DNA of 64,000 nt, taken from NCBI GenBank assembly GCA_011037195.1, contig JAAEAF010003440.1:48043-112042 (forward strand), in the 5' to 3' direction. The DNA comes from Triatoma infestans. Its lineage: Eukaryota > Arthropoda > Insecta > Hemiptera > Reduviidae. Below, piece after piece: positions 45,880 through 57,425 of this stretch. A model generated the notes under the pieces. It was not told where the DNA came from. It did not search any database and saw only the letters and a list, made by a program, of their open reading frames with translations. The position numbers and the translations under genes were made by a program. The stretch's first letter is position 1, and each line of letters opens with the position of its first letter.

Positions 45880-46362
45880 TTTACAAATAATAGTAAGAGG
45901 ATGTATTGCGATTGTGCTAGTTTTCGAAATTTAGTTTCACCAAAAAAATACAAGTTTTGAGACCTCCTGATTCCAAAAAAATAGTTTTTAGAAAATGGTC
46001 TGTAATTGTGTCCATATGTCAGTGGGTGAACAGAATATCTCAAAAACGAAAAGTTGAGGGAGCTCTAACTTGGTATTCCGTTTAGGTATTGCCACCGCCG
46101 CAACAGACACGAATATTTGAGACAAAGTCCACCTACCGGAAGCACCACTTAAATGTTTTTTTTTTTATGATTTTCTCAAAAAACAGCTCTAACGATTTTC
46201 TTTGCATTTCGTATATCAGCTATAAATACAAAGAGCTACAACTTTTACCTGTAAGATTTTTCTGGAAAAATTCATTTAAGGTCACTTCTGGGGAAGGGGT
46301 GAGGTTAAGTTTTCCTCTAAAGTGCTATTTCAGTTTATTATACAATCATATCATTCAAATCT
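45880..46362 (+). repeat. CGGAAGT repeat, left part of a split copy
   Basis: Contains the 5' blocks (AGTAAGAGGATGTATTGCG, GTTTTTAGAAAATGGTCTG), CTACCGGAAGCACC and a full module ending TTATACAATCATATCATT. It is broken at 46363 by unrelated sequence. Confidence 0.65.
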
Positions 46363-46440
46363 CAACGGTCGGCAACCTTTTAGATATTGCGGACCACTAA
46401 ATTTGCAAAATAAAATTTCGCGGACCACTAACGTAATTTT
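46363..46440 (+). mobile_element. hAT-like terminal end
   Basis: CAACGGTCGGCAACCTTTTA followed by ATATTGCGGACCACTAAA resembles the CAGGGGTCGGCAACC end of many insect hAT elements and their MITEs. The opposite end was not found, so this is a solitary end; assignment tentative. Confidence 0.4.
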
Positions 46441-46775
46441 TAAAGGTATTAATGTGAGCATTGAGTATGATATACATATATGATTATATTTACTATTTAT
46501 CTATTAATAATTTTAACTTTAACATAAAAATAATAATAAATAATAGTAAACTATAGAGAGATACACCATCAAGCTCGAACGGCGGTGCTGCTCAAGTAAT
46601 TGAGTTGCAATTACACAGCGTACTGATCAATCAAGTTGACATCCATTAAATCAGCGAAAGAACAGAATATTGGTGAGGCAGTCATAGAAGCAATGAAAAT
46701 TTCGATTTGTTGGATTCGTGTCGATACTACAAAAAACAGTACATCTGGCACCAGAAACACATTCAATCAGCAGAG

Positions 46776-47290
46776 TCATGAACCATATATGTGGTTATGG
46801 ATTATGGCGAGGGAGTCAGTGATTATTTGCTCTGCAATTACCGTCAGTTTCTTCCTGTTGATACCGACATCGTCGAAAAAAGATAGAGTATTTTTTGGAA
46901 TCATTCCCCTGGAACCAAACCACAGTCCATAGATCGAGAATCCCCGTTCCTCGAACTCTTTGCTGAACTTCTCTTGCAGGAAGGGCACGCATTTTTCGTA
47001 GATGCCCTTCTTTTCATCGTTAATGAGTTCTGCTTGATTGGGTTCATTGCCGTCAAACCTCATTGCGGGGTCCAAAATCAACGCAGTTCCACCATTGCTG
47101 TCAAACGCTACTATGTCTGCGTACCTCGGCGACCCATCTATGTCCACACAATATACCTCTTCGCGGCACGCGTAACCTTTCTCTTGCATAAGTTCAATGA
47201 TACTGCTCTTAACGCATGGTGCCGGCGGGTCACAAGCAACATGCTGTTGGGGCAGCTTCCCAGCACATAAATACGTTTTATATGTGTAAT
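46776..47290 (-). pseudogene. Restriction-like endonuclease (RLE) end of a non-LTR retrotransposon
   Basis: The minus strand first reads VLGSCPNSMLLVTRRHHALR (47209-47272): last Cys of a zinc knuckle, then the RHH motif. After a shift near 47208 a 137-codon frame follows with REEVYCVDIDGSPRYADIVA, then ALILDPAMRFD, and later SIYGLWFGSRGMIPK. R-x-A-D...D-P is the catalytic P-D...D core of R2/CRE-type RLE, with Pro replaced by Ala. RLE nicks the target DNA to prime reverse transcription. The RT upstream is missing and the shift makes it dead, but the long frame shows the copy is not very old. Confidence 0.65.
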
Positions 47291-47374
47291 TTTCTAACTC
47301 GTATCCACGAAAAGTTATTGTAAGATTAATAATGAATAATATTCTATTCTTTTAATTATTTTTATAGATGTATT

Positions 47375-47905
47375 TCCCTTCAAAATTCTTGAGTTTTAGT
47401 TCACCCAATTTCTGGGAAATGTCATTTAAAGGGGCTTTTGGGCGAGATGTAGTGTTATGTTTACCTCTAAAGTGCTATTTCACTGTATTATACAATTGTG
47501 TCATCTAAGTAACATTAAATTCAATTAAATATGTTGCCTTTATTTCGTGTTTTAAGAAAATCGGTTAACTGTAGGTACGATTCGACTGAACAGTTTTTTT
47601 TTTAGTTTTCGCGGTTTCCTCCATAAAAACATCAACGAATTTCATTAAATTTGGTACACTAACTGTGAATATAAAGATCTTCACTTTTTTTTGGAAACTT
47701 TGTCCGAGTAATTCATTTGAATGGGCGGGATGAGGTTATGCTTTTCTCCAAAAAAGCCATTTAATTAAATTGAGATTCTCCCATTGATATGAAACTGAAG
47801 ACAAATATTTACTAAAAATTAATAAGTTTGAAGGAAATTAGTCAATTACAATTTTGTTAACTGCAGTAAGAGAATGACGTGTGAGTGTTTCAAGCTGAGT
47901 TTTTT
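47375..47905 (+). repeat. CGGAAGT repeat, right part of a split copy
   Basis: Resumes inside a module (TCTGGGAAATGTCATTTAAAG), passes the TTTCATTAAATTTGGTACAC block and ends GCAGTAAGAGAATGACGTGT + GAGTGTTTCAAGC. Together with 45880-46362 it lacks ~0.2 kb of module, so the insertion came with a deletion. Confidence 0.6.
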
Positions 47906-49500
47906 CGATTATAATTGTTGCAAAGCTAATGTTGCAAAAATAATCATTAATATATACATTATATTTCATAATTAGTTTCAATATATTAGCGGTGTTTAAT
48001 TAAAATTAATTTTAATTAATTTTTAATTTTGTTTTATTTATTTTATTTTAATTTAATTTAAATTAATTTAATTAATCAAGAACGTCCTCTCGTTTATAAT
48101 GGTTAAGATGATTGGGTATTATGTAGTAATTAAATTGATATCGATCTTTAGATATATCCAGATGCATTATAGGTGACTCTTGGATGGCCCCAAAGCCATA
48201 GATATCATCTACTACTAGAACATGTAAGTGATCATATTATCTAACACTCATAGTATTTGGTCCATATGCAATTCTTGTAATGGTACTAATCCTAGCCTTT
48301 AGCTGTTTCCTGGAATTTGGATAGATTAAATTAAATTAAAGGCTGGCAAACAAAGCCTAGGCCGTCGTTACGTCTCGTGTATCTATTATGGCAACATTAT
48401 TACAGGATGCTCTTCAAATCTATATGTAGTTCCTTCTGGAACCTTCAATATGTAGCTTTTAGGCAGCGTAGGTTTTTCTTCTCTGGAAATTGGGAAATGT
48501 GAATTTGGTATAGATAACAAAATTCTGGAGCTAGCAAGACAAACAGCTAGATAACAGCTAGAACTAGCAAGACAAAACACACATGTCAAAAATCATAGTT
48601 TGCATAAAGACTTCAGGAGGTTGGTCAGGAAGTAGCAGCCTAAAGCTAGGAATTATCCCACTACCACTATACACGCAGTGCTTCTTAAGCGGAACTTAAG
48701 AAAGCGTTTCTCAATACTTAGCAAAATGAAAAAGGAGTAATTTGAACTAAATAAATAGGCAAGTACTCAACAGTTATAGTTGAGTCATAAACAAGACTAA
48801 ATAGAGTCATAATCCAAGTTTCCCAAGAGTTTAATATCAGTGTATTAAGAGATTATAATCATTATCATTAAAAATTATTAGCCTAAGAAAAGTTAGTAGT
48901 CAGTTTACAACCAGTAATCAACAGTAAGTAATCGAAAAGTCTGCTCATTGATCTTTATATTGCTCGCTTTTAATATAATGTAAATTCCTGGCAGTAATAT
49001 TTCTATCAGTTGTATTCGTACCAATCAGTGAGTGTCCGTTTCTGGCCTCTGCCCTCTCTCTCTCTCTCTCTGTGTCTGTCTGTTTCCGGCTAACCCCATT
49101 ATCTTCTTCACAAACCGCAAAAAAGGTTGACAAAATCTGTGACCTATCAGATTAAGTGTTATAACAACTAGTTTAACATAACTTCTTTAACTGCCTCATA
49201 TCCTACAATCAGATCTTCTATGGAATCTTTTGATCATCCTCTTCAGTAATCGTCTAGTGCCACCGTCTTTAGAAGTTTAAACTTCTTCAATCTTGTTTTT
49301 ATCTTAGACTTTAGTATTTCTTTTGAAGCATAATAAAAATCAGATGATGTAATAGTCGTAGTGAAGTCAAAAAAGAAACGACCAATTACCTACTAACTTC
49401 TTCAAGATCATCTCTGCAAGGAAGTCATGCTTGTGCATATTTTTAATCATATTACTTGTTATAGTTTGTGAGATATTTAGCATAGCCTCACTGACTGCTG
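47906..49500. other. Non-coding stretch
   Basis: 48000-48080 is almost pure A/T. 48090-48720 is mixed with no recognisable frame (48386-48589 minus is unassigned). CT-rich microsatellite near 49053-49078. Confidence 0.4.
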
Positions 49501-49504
49501 CAGT

Positions 49505-49765
49505 TGTTGTGATTGGGTCCACAGAGCTGGAAATCATAAAAAAATTTGTCAAAGATAGCCTGCTTCATTTTGTGGTCGTCGACCGGATTCGGGCGTTTGC
49601 CCATTCGGACGAACTTGTAAAAAGCAAAATCAGTTTACACATTATTTACGCAGAATGTGTAAATTGATTTTGTTCTGGGCAAGTTTGTGTTATCATTGAT
49701 GATGGGCGAACGCCCAAATCCGGTGGATTACCGCAAAATGAATCAAGCTAACACGGGATAAAATC
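49505..49765. mobile_element. Foldback element FB-B, copy 4 (decayed)
   Basis: Same arms as the other FB-B copies (GATAGCCTGCTTCATTTTGTGG, GTCGACCGGATTCGGGCG, AAATTGATTTTGTTCTGGGC). The motif is damaged: TTGATGATGGGCGAACGCCC is followed by AAATC instead of GAAAC. No target duplication found. Confidence 0.6.
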
Positions 49766-50930
49766 TCTGATATAATTTGATATTATAAATCTTTTGTGAC
49801 TATATTTAAAGCATTCTTTGTTTCATGTCCTAATTTGTGTTCCAATTGACAGTCTGAAGTTCTATGTTTTAAATCATTCTGGTGATTATACAGCCTAACT
49901 ACAAACAATCTCATCAAACCAGTATCTGGAAGCTTTCTACAAGATTAGTGGACAGTTTGAATTAAATCTCTACAAACATATTGAAATAGGACGGTTTGTC
50001 AAAGTTTTGTGTAAGGTTAGTAGATGCAACTAAAATAATTCTTAATATAATTACGCATTTATAGTGTTGGGCATGTTAATGTACTCGTAAATGTTCATTG
50101 TGTACTTGGCTGGGTTATCCAAAATGCATATTCCTGAACAATAAGCTGGGCCTCATACTAATTAAAGTGGATTTTACGGTTCATGTTTCTAACAGAAAGA
50201 GATTGGCATTCCATGGTCGAATTCTATGCTCCAAGTTATTGTTCCATCATCTTGGGTAAAATAAATAGCGAACCCTGATTGAAAGACCCTGAAACTGAGA
50301 ATTCTGTGACGTGCTATGCTTATAGCCTATTACTCAATAAAAGTCACCTTTAATTTTATTTTGAACCGATGCAGCTAAGTATGGTGTTTGTTATCTGGAT
50401 GCAGAAAATTCAGTCATAGTCGAAAATTCAGCCATAGTGTGCTCAAACAACTAATTATGTCAAACAGACCAATTAAGCCATAATTTGCTTTCAATTTTTT
50501 ATTTGTTTTTGAATTTATAGATTTTGATATTTTGCAAACTAATAACATCAGAGAGATTATTATCAGAACAAAGAAAGAGATTATCAGGGCAACGAAACAA
50601 ATGAAGATCAATAATTTAGGGAGAGATTAAAACTTGGCATTATAATGAACGACGAGCAAAACTGGATGGAATACCTAGGATTTGGGCCCTTTAGAATTCT
50701 GTTTTATAAGGATTAGTTAAAAGCAACCTTTATTAATACTTTTTCCTTGAATACATTTTTTTAATACAGTTGTTTTATTTATTTATTTTTTTTATTTAGG
50801 GACCAGCATAAATACTGATTTTTTTGTTTAATGTTAACAAACATGTGGTGTTATCATAAAAAAAAATCTTCAACTTTTAATATAAGGCCTAACAATGGGG
50901 ACTCTGCAGACTCAAATACTGTAATTTTAG
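49766..50930. other. Non-coding stretch
   Basis: No coding sequence recognised. 50120-50380 is less AT-rich (CCCTGAAACTGAGAATTCTG) and may be an old repeat end. Confidence 0.35.
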
Positions 50931-51030
50931 TCACCTTGCATCAAGGAACCGAAACCTCCTCACGTCAATTACTGTAATCGGGCAGTTTCGACCTAGTATT
51001 GCGATCGTGTCAAACTTTAACTAAAAAGAA

Positions 51031-51985
51031 AATGGCGGATTGTTATGAGTACGTATGTGTAATGTGTCAAAATATTCTAAGAAAAAGTGATTCTTATGTG
51101 TTTTGTGGTGGTAAATGTGAATTGGCTATTCATTTAAAGTGCACTGGCTTAAAAGATGAACGGAAGATATCGTTGGTGAGTAGCAAGCAAGTGCATTGGT
51201 TATGTTGTCAATGTGGACAGGTGGAGGCTTAGTATCCTCACCGATAATGTTATTAAAAATTTAATTTCGACTGTCAAATCTCTTAAAGAAGAGATTAAGA
51301 AATAATCAAAGAGCATTGAAACAGATATTAGATCTGTGGAAAAATAATAAATTCACGTGTGACGCTGAGGAACCTGCCATATTAAAAACTGTTAATGAAC
51401 ACAAATCAGAAAATGTAACCTATCAAAGGGTTGAGTACTCGAAGAGTAAACTTCGGAAACCAAAAGAAAAGTTGATTGAAGAGAGTAGTATGCCAAATCT
51501 AACTTTGCAAGTTGCAGTGTAGCCATCAACTACATTAACTGCAGACAACATAACGAGAACCCTCAAATGAAATACGATAATGTTGTTAAACAAGCAATTG
51601 TTAAAATTCAGCAGTATCCAGTAGAAAACAATGAATCTGAAAAGCCCTGGATTGAAGTAATGGCAAAAAAAAAGAAATAAAGTGGTTGAAGAAAAGAATA
51701 AAATTATTGTAGGAACTTCCTAGACCGGTAGTGAGCTTGAGAGCGTTAAGAAAGCGTGGCTGCACCCGGGGAAACTTCAGGAAGGAACAACACTTGAACA
51801 AGTAGACAATTTCTTGTAGAAATACTTTCCTCAAATAAGCGTTACAGTTTCAAAGCTGGAATCAAAAGGGAAAAATTGCAATTTTCGATTAGGTGTGGAC
51901 TTTAATATGAAGGATGTGCTAGTGGAGAGCGAGGTCTGGCCCCGTAATGTCACGCTGAGGCGTTTTTTATTCCCTCGCCGAGTTA
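51031..51985 (+). pseudogene. LINE ORF1 (PHD finger + RRM-like), broken
   Basis: ATG at 51031. The N-terminus reads MADCYEYVCVMCQNIL, then VFCGGKCELAIHLKCTGL and HWLCCQCGQ: Cys pairs plus H-x-x-C give a PHD-type zinc finger. Stops at ~51230 and ~51303 break it. Further on, KKAWLHPGKLQEGTTLEQV and DMKDVLVES-like sequence (51740-51960) form the RRM-like C-terminal part, ending near NVTLRRFLF. ORF1 proteins of this type bind element RNA and chaperone it. The order and size fit a complete but frameshifted ORF1. Confidence 0.6.
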
Positions 51986-51989
51986 GACA

Positions 51990-54480
51990 GAATAAAGATA
52001 TTACATCAAAATATACAAGGTCTAAGTTACAAACAGTTGCAAATAGAAAATATATTTGATGAGAACAAATACGATATCGTCTGTTTATCAGAACAATGGT
52101 TGAAGGAAAATCTAATAGCTGGCCACGCTTCGGCTGACTACTGTGTGGCTTCTTCCTCCTGTAGGACTAATTTTATTCACGGAAGAGTAGAAATATTTAT
52201 CAAAATAGGCTGTGAATACAAGGTCCGGGAGAGGGTGAATAACATATCGGTAGACTCAGTATGTGAATTTGTGCAATAGAGGTAGATAATGTATTAATTA
52301 TAACTATGTACCGTCCACCTAATATGATTGTGATTGTGTTTATACATTGTATGGAAAAACTATTTATTATTTATATTAGCCGTGTAAAGAAAAAAGGTAT
52401 AATGTTAGGCTATTTAATATTCAATTTGTAACTAATAACAAGTTGAACTGTGAATTTAGAAATATATATAGGTAGCTCTAAGGTTCTAATATTGCAGTCG
52501 ATGAGTGTACTAAGCAAATAACAAACTTTAGTTTGACAATTTTAAAATGGGCACTATTAATGATCACATAAGTGATCACCTAGGGCAATGGATTGAAATT
52601 TCACATCAGCTTCCAAAACTAACAGATATGGTTAAAAATGTGACCTACATAAGGACCAATAAAAGATGAAAGTATTGATATGTTTAACTGGATTCTAAAC
52701 CAGTTCTATATATTTGGACTGGGCATCAAATATACAGAATGGTGATATAAATGAAGATTTTAATATATTTATCTTGACATTACATTATTATTTAAGTATT
52801 TGCTTGCCAGTAGTGCCACTTAATTCTAAACAAAAAAATCTTGCAATCTGGCAGAGGAATACTGTATGAAATAGGGAAAGTAAGCGCCAACATAGAAAAT
52901 AAGAACCACTATAAACAACTTAAAAAAATATATAAGGGTAACTTGCTAAAAGCAAAAAAAAAAAACGAAAATGGTAAACTATTAACTGAGTCAGAGAATA
53001 AAAATAAAGCGGCTTGGAGGATCATTAATAGAGGAAAAATTGTAACATCTATTGCTCAGTCTCTAACAGCAAATGATTTTAATATTCATTTCGCATGTTT
53101 CTCTAAACTACTAAGTCCGAGGCAAAGTTGCCAGCTCAGTAGGACAACTCAGTCTTCAAAGCTTTCATGTTGATTTTGAAATTAGTGGGATGAGTGAAGA
53201 GGAAGTATTGAAGGTAGTACAGAAAATGAAACGAAAAAGTAGCACTGATTACCTTGGATTTTCTGATTTTCTTTTTAAAAAGTCTGTACATTCATATATA
53301 ATTCCTCTCACAAAATTGATAAACCGTTGCTTCACAGAGGGCAGTTTTCCGGCAGTATTGAAAATCTCCAAAGTTATACCTGTTTATAAAAAAGGAAATG
53401 TTAATGACTTAAACTTTCCAATGTTAATGACTTAAACAGACCAATCTCCTTAATACCGGTTATATCAAAGATAATAGAAGAAATAGTTGCTAAAAACTGT
53501 TAACTTTTTTAGAAGGTAATAATTTGATTAGTAAAGAGCGGTATGGTTATAGAGAAGGCTACACAGCTGTGGATGCTGTCTGTAAACTTCTATATGTTAT
53601 AACCGATGCTTATGAGAAGAAAGAATCCTGTGTTATCAGTTTGTGTGACCTAAGCAAAGCTTATGGTATGTCTCTCAAGGATTGTTGCTTCATAAGTTAA
53701 AACAATGTCGCATTAAAGATAATAGCTAGGATTTTTTTTTGAACAATTAAACCGAAAGAACTCATTACGTTTTTTACAGCAATCAAAGTTCAGAACTGAA
53801 AGAACTAAGACGTGGAGTTCCTCAAGGATGTGTCCTTGGACCACTTCTCGTCCTAATTTTCATAAATAACGTTGGACAATTATTTCTTGGAAAAAGTATT
53901 CTCTGTACGCTGATGAATCGATTCTGATTGCTAGTTATGAGGATGTGACTGAGGTAACGAAGGTGGGCAACCAAAATATTTTACTTTTGGAAAATTGGTT
54001 AGACGAAAATAAATTAATCTTGAATAGGGAGAAAACGGAAAATAAAGTATTTAGTCTAACTCACAAGATTAATGAAGAATCTGTCTTCTTCTTGGGTCAA
54101 ACTATTTTCATGCTGAGAAAACTGAGAGAAGAGGTGTTTATGGAAGTATTGAGTTTAACCTATTTCGGGCTTTTCTAACCCGGGATGACATATGGCATTA
54201 AGCTATGGAGGGTGCTTCATCTGATGCTGCTCTAATTTTTAAGCTCCAAAAAAAAAGCTGTTATAGTGATGAAGATAAAACGATCTCGCGACACTTGTAG
54301 GCCTTTGTTTCAGCAACTTGGTATGATGACTTGTTTTTAGACATGCACTGAAACAAAAAGTAACAAAAACCAAACATCTTGACATATCTTTTAAGAGACT
54401 GGAGAGAGCCAAACAAACTTCCGGCACTATATCGAAGAAAATTTATAATAGCATTCCGGAGGAAATACGCCAACTGGAGC
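51990..54480 (+). pseudogene. LINE ORF2 (endonuclease + reverse transcriptase), broken
   Basis: APE-type endonuclease: YDIVCLSEQWLKE near 52070, MYRPPN near 52312, and a SDHLGQWIEISH block near 52570. Reverse transcriptase: LINRCFTEGSFPAVLK and SKVIPVYKKG (53310-53400), ISLCDLSKAY near 53640, GVPQGCVLGPLL near 53820, and YADESILIASYED near 53910, where the catalytic YADD is YADE. The end includes ASSDAALIFKLQKKAV and a CRPLFQQLGMMT block near 54210-54330. Frameshifts at ~53440, ~53510 and ~53700 plus stops make it inactive. The enzyme would nick the target and copy element RNA there. Confidence 0.7.
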
Positions 54481-54799
54481 TAAATAAATTTAAAATAGTA
54501 ATGAATTCGTTCTTTTAATAAGAAATTGTTTTATAATTTGAATGAGTTCACAGAGCACAAGTGGAGTGTTGAACATTTCCAAGTGAACTGATTCAGTGTA
54601 TGTTTCACCTATATTATGTTATTTTATTAAACAGGTCAATAGCATAGTTTCTCTTATTGTAAGTTGTTAATTTATTTGTTAATCTTTAAATATTTAGTTT
54701 TTGTTTGTTGTCATCATAGAATAGACAACCTTGACGTACCTTTTGTATATATAATATGTACAGGTGAAAAATAAATAAATAAAATATTCTTTATCAATG

Positions 54800-55530
54800 G
54801 GAGAATCTAAAATTAATAAAATGACCTTTTTTTGAGAAGTACTCGTAATCTCCTCCCATTCTCCAGAACTTTTTTAATGAACATTCTCCGAAAAGTATTT
54901 CAAACAAAAGTGAGAAGTCCCTGTATGTGAAATTAGTATGGCAATTTAATAAAGTCGTCGGTGTATTGAAGGAGAAAAGCTGTAGTACTGGAAAAAAAAC
55001 TGTTCAGAAAAAACGCATTTTCGGTCAACGAATTTTATTCAAACTCAAAATTTTGAAAACATATTTATTACTATTTAGATGATAGAATTATTTATGATTA
55101 ATTAAAATAGCCTTTCAGAAGAATAAACCTCCTAAAAGCGCTCTTAAATGAAATTTCCCGAAGAAATGTTTCAAATAAAAGTTTACGCTCTTTATATATA
55201 TATGGAGTTGATTTCGTAAGTTTAAAGAAAATAGTTTGTTTTCGAGAAAATAGCGAAAAACTGAAAAATCCAAAGTGGTAAAGTGGGTACTTGGGGGTTG
55301 AGAACTTTTGACAGATAACTTCCTGTCGGATGCAATGGTAATAATCAAACTGAATGTGAAGTTTGAACTTCAAATCATTTTTCGCTATTTGAGCTATGCC
55401 TGTTCACATACACAAGACTATTTTCTGAAAACCTCTTTTTCAGACTCAGTGGACCCTAAAACCTGTATTTCCGGTAAAAACTTGATATCGAAAATTTAAT
55501 ACGATCGCAATACTTTCCCTTACCATACTA
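54800..55530 (-). repeat. CGGAAGT repeat, near-complete minus copy
   Basis: 5' end at 55500-55530 (CTTTCCCTTACCATACTAGTAAG), the GCTCAAATAGCGAAAAATG block and a module back to ~54830. It abuts the LINE tail. Confidence 0.65.
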
Positions 55531-56390
55531 GTAAGAGAAAAGTAATTTACCAATGTAAAAGCAATCATTGTATTAAATAGAAATTTGTTACCTGTCCCAC
55601 ATTATTTCCGCCCACTATCTAACCTACCTGTACACCTATTAATATGATTAATTGTTGCAATAGATGGGTGGATTTTAAACGCATTAAATCATTTAATTAA
55701 AACGTTATATAGGCTTTTATTAGGGCAAACACCATACCACTACTATATTTATTGGGGCAGACACACCGACAATGGTTTTAATTCCATTTTATACCGCACT
55801 CATATTTAACGTTTTATAATTACTTATGATAAATGATAAAATACTTCTCTCCCTTTTAATTGGCATACAATTAACACTTGCGGTTATTAGATATTAAATG
55901 GCATATTAAATGAATATTATTATTGTTATTATTATTAACACTTTATTTTTATGATTTCACTACTTATGAATATAATCATTCAAACTTTGCTCTTTATGCT
56001 ATAGGAACTATGTAAATTATGGTAAGTGATATTTGTGCGAGTGTTTCACACCAGAGTATTTAATTTTCCAAAAAAAAATCAATCTATTTGGATGAGTGAT
56101 TTCAAAAATTACATTTAACATGTGAACCTTTTAAAATATACTCCAAGAGAAAACTAAATCAAGCCAAAAATAAATCTCGTAAAAAATTATGCAATTCAAA
56201 AAATAGTGAAATAGTAAAAACAAAAAAACAAAAAAAAAATAGTTATTTCCGCCGGAAATAAGATTGTCATTAAGATAAATTGTGAAATTTAATTGGCTCT
56301 TTTTAGTGCTTAAAAGTTGTGAATGTGAATTTTTTTAGGATGGATTATGCGATAATCTGGAAAAAATAATACGACTTCCTTTTACCTAAA
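55531..56390. other. AT-rich non-coding stretch
   Basis: No coding sequence recognised. 56020-56055 (GCGAGTGTTTCACACCAGAG) is a lone 3' end of the CGGAAGT repeat. Confidence 0.4.
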
Positions 56391-57320
56391 TTGCCTTTGA
56401 CATAAGTATTAGTGCTGCTAAGTGGCACCCAGTAACATGTAGTACTTTAAAGCGATTACCAGACTATGGCGTCTGGTTTCGAACTTCAGTAATAATGAAT
56501 ATCTGGCTAACGACGTTGTGGACAAAGAGACGTTCCGTTAACCAGCAGGAATCTATTCCCAGAAACGGAGGGGAATATCCCCTCTACGATTCCCCACCAC
56601 GGCGAACCTATATCGCTGTATAGGATCAGGTGGTCACCGTTAGATACTGTAAGTGCAATATTCCTAAAGGATCAAGCCGTCACTGACTCTAGATGCAGGA
56701 TAGCTGTCTAGCTATGGAGACGGGGCCAAAGCGAATGTCTATTCAGACATAGCATGAATATCTAATCCTCCATAACGAGTTGGCATGGACTATATTAGTC
56801 CAGAGTGAGGAGCTCCACTGCAGATATGATCCCCAGCCGGTCATTGAGGACGCATATCTGCTGTAACAGGACCGGAGTGGTCTTAACCGATCACAAGATT
56901 GCTAATATTCGACCAGACATTAATGACAAGGAAAACGGTCAAGTATTTTTAATCAACGTGAGTGACCCACACGCAACCAATCTGGCCCGTGCGTATGCAG
57001 AAAAATATTGAAGTACGGACCACTGGCTGGAGATATATCTTCTGTCTGAAAGGGGTCTCCAGTATGGAAGTGATGCCACAGATTATGTCTGGAGGAAGGC
57101 TGGTACCACGTTCACTGGAGGAAAGGAGTAGGAAAGCTAGGGATTAACAGGCTGTAGTCTAGTGGGAAGGGCCATGATAGCCCTGCATACACCTCTCCAA
57201 ATTATGTATGTGTAAGTGTGTGAATTATGTAAGTGCGTGTGTGTGTTTTATGTTTCTAAGATGTGTGTTTGTGCGTCTGCAGTGTAAATGTGGTGTAAAA
57301 TAAATAAATGAATAAATAAA
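56391..57320 (+). mobile_element. Short RLE-type non-LTR element, probably internally deleted
   Basis: A GC-richer 5' segment (56400-56800, for example GGAGGGGAATATCCCCTC and ATCAGGTGGTCACCG) joins directly to the very end of an RLE coding region, then a short 3' UTR and an AAATAAATAAATGAATAAAT-like tail (57298-57322). The RT is absent, so this looks like a 5'-plus-3' deletion derivative that could be mobilised in trans. Confidence 0.5.
56860..57150 (+). pseudogene. RLE domain end, frameshifted
   Basis: Frame one: GVVLTDHKIANIRPDI followed by VFLINVSDPHATNLARAY, giving the P-D...D core of RLE (R-P-D-I and V-S-D-P). After shifts it reads KYGPLAGDI, then EVMPQIMSGGRLVPRSLEE. In R2/R4-type elements this region runs P-D, D-V/I, a K-Y-x-x-L-A-x-E-I helix, then a V-x-x-G-x-x-P segment, matching in order. 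At least two shifts; inactive. Confidence 0.55.
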
Positions 57321-57329
57321 CAAACATAA

Positions 57330-57425
57330 CTTCAGAAGTGAAAACAAGAGTATTTCCTGTTCGAAAGTCGAATTCGAAAATTGGAAATGATCGAAAAACT
57401 ACCACTTCCGGTCTTTAGAGAAAGT
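57330..57425 (-). repeat. CGGAAGT repeat fragment
   Basis: Minus strand: GACCGGAAGTGGTAG and GGAAATACTCTTGTTTTC-like 5' blocks, next to GAGAAAGTA at 57418-57426. Confidence 0.45.

Larger units (their letters stand above)
50940..54785 (+). mobile_element. Nearly full-length, decayed LINE (CR1/Jockey-like)
   Basis: Has a 5' leader, ORF1 with a PHD-type finger and RRM-like segment, ORF2 with APE-type endonuclease and reverse transcriptase, and a 3' UTR ending AAAAATAAATAAATAAAA. All are in the expected order on the plus strand, with several frameshifts and stops. The 5' boundary is approximate, and no target duplication was resolved. Confidence 0.7.

Noticed and set aside
46776..47189. Host nuclease gene
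   Set aside because: The RHH plus P-D...D-like order, the zinc-knuckle remnant upstream and the frameshift fit the end of an RLE retrotransposon better.
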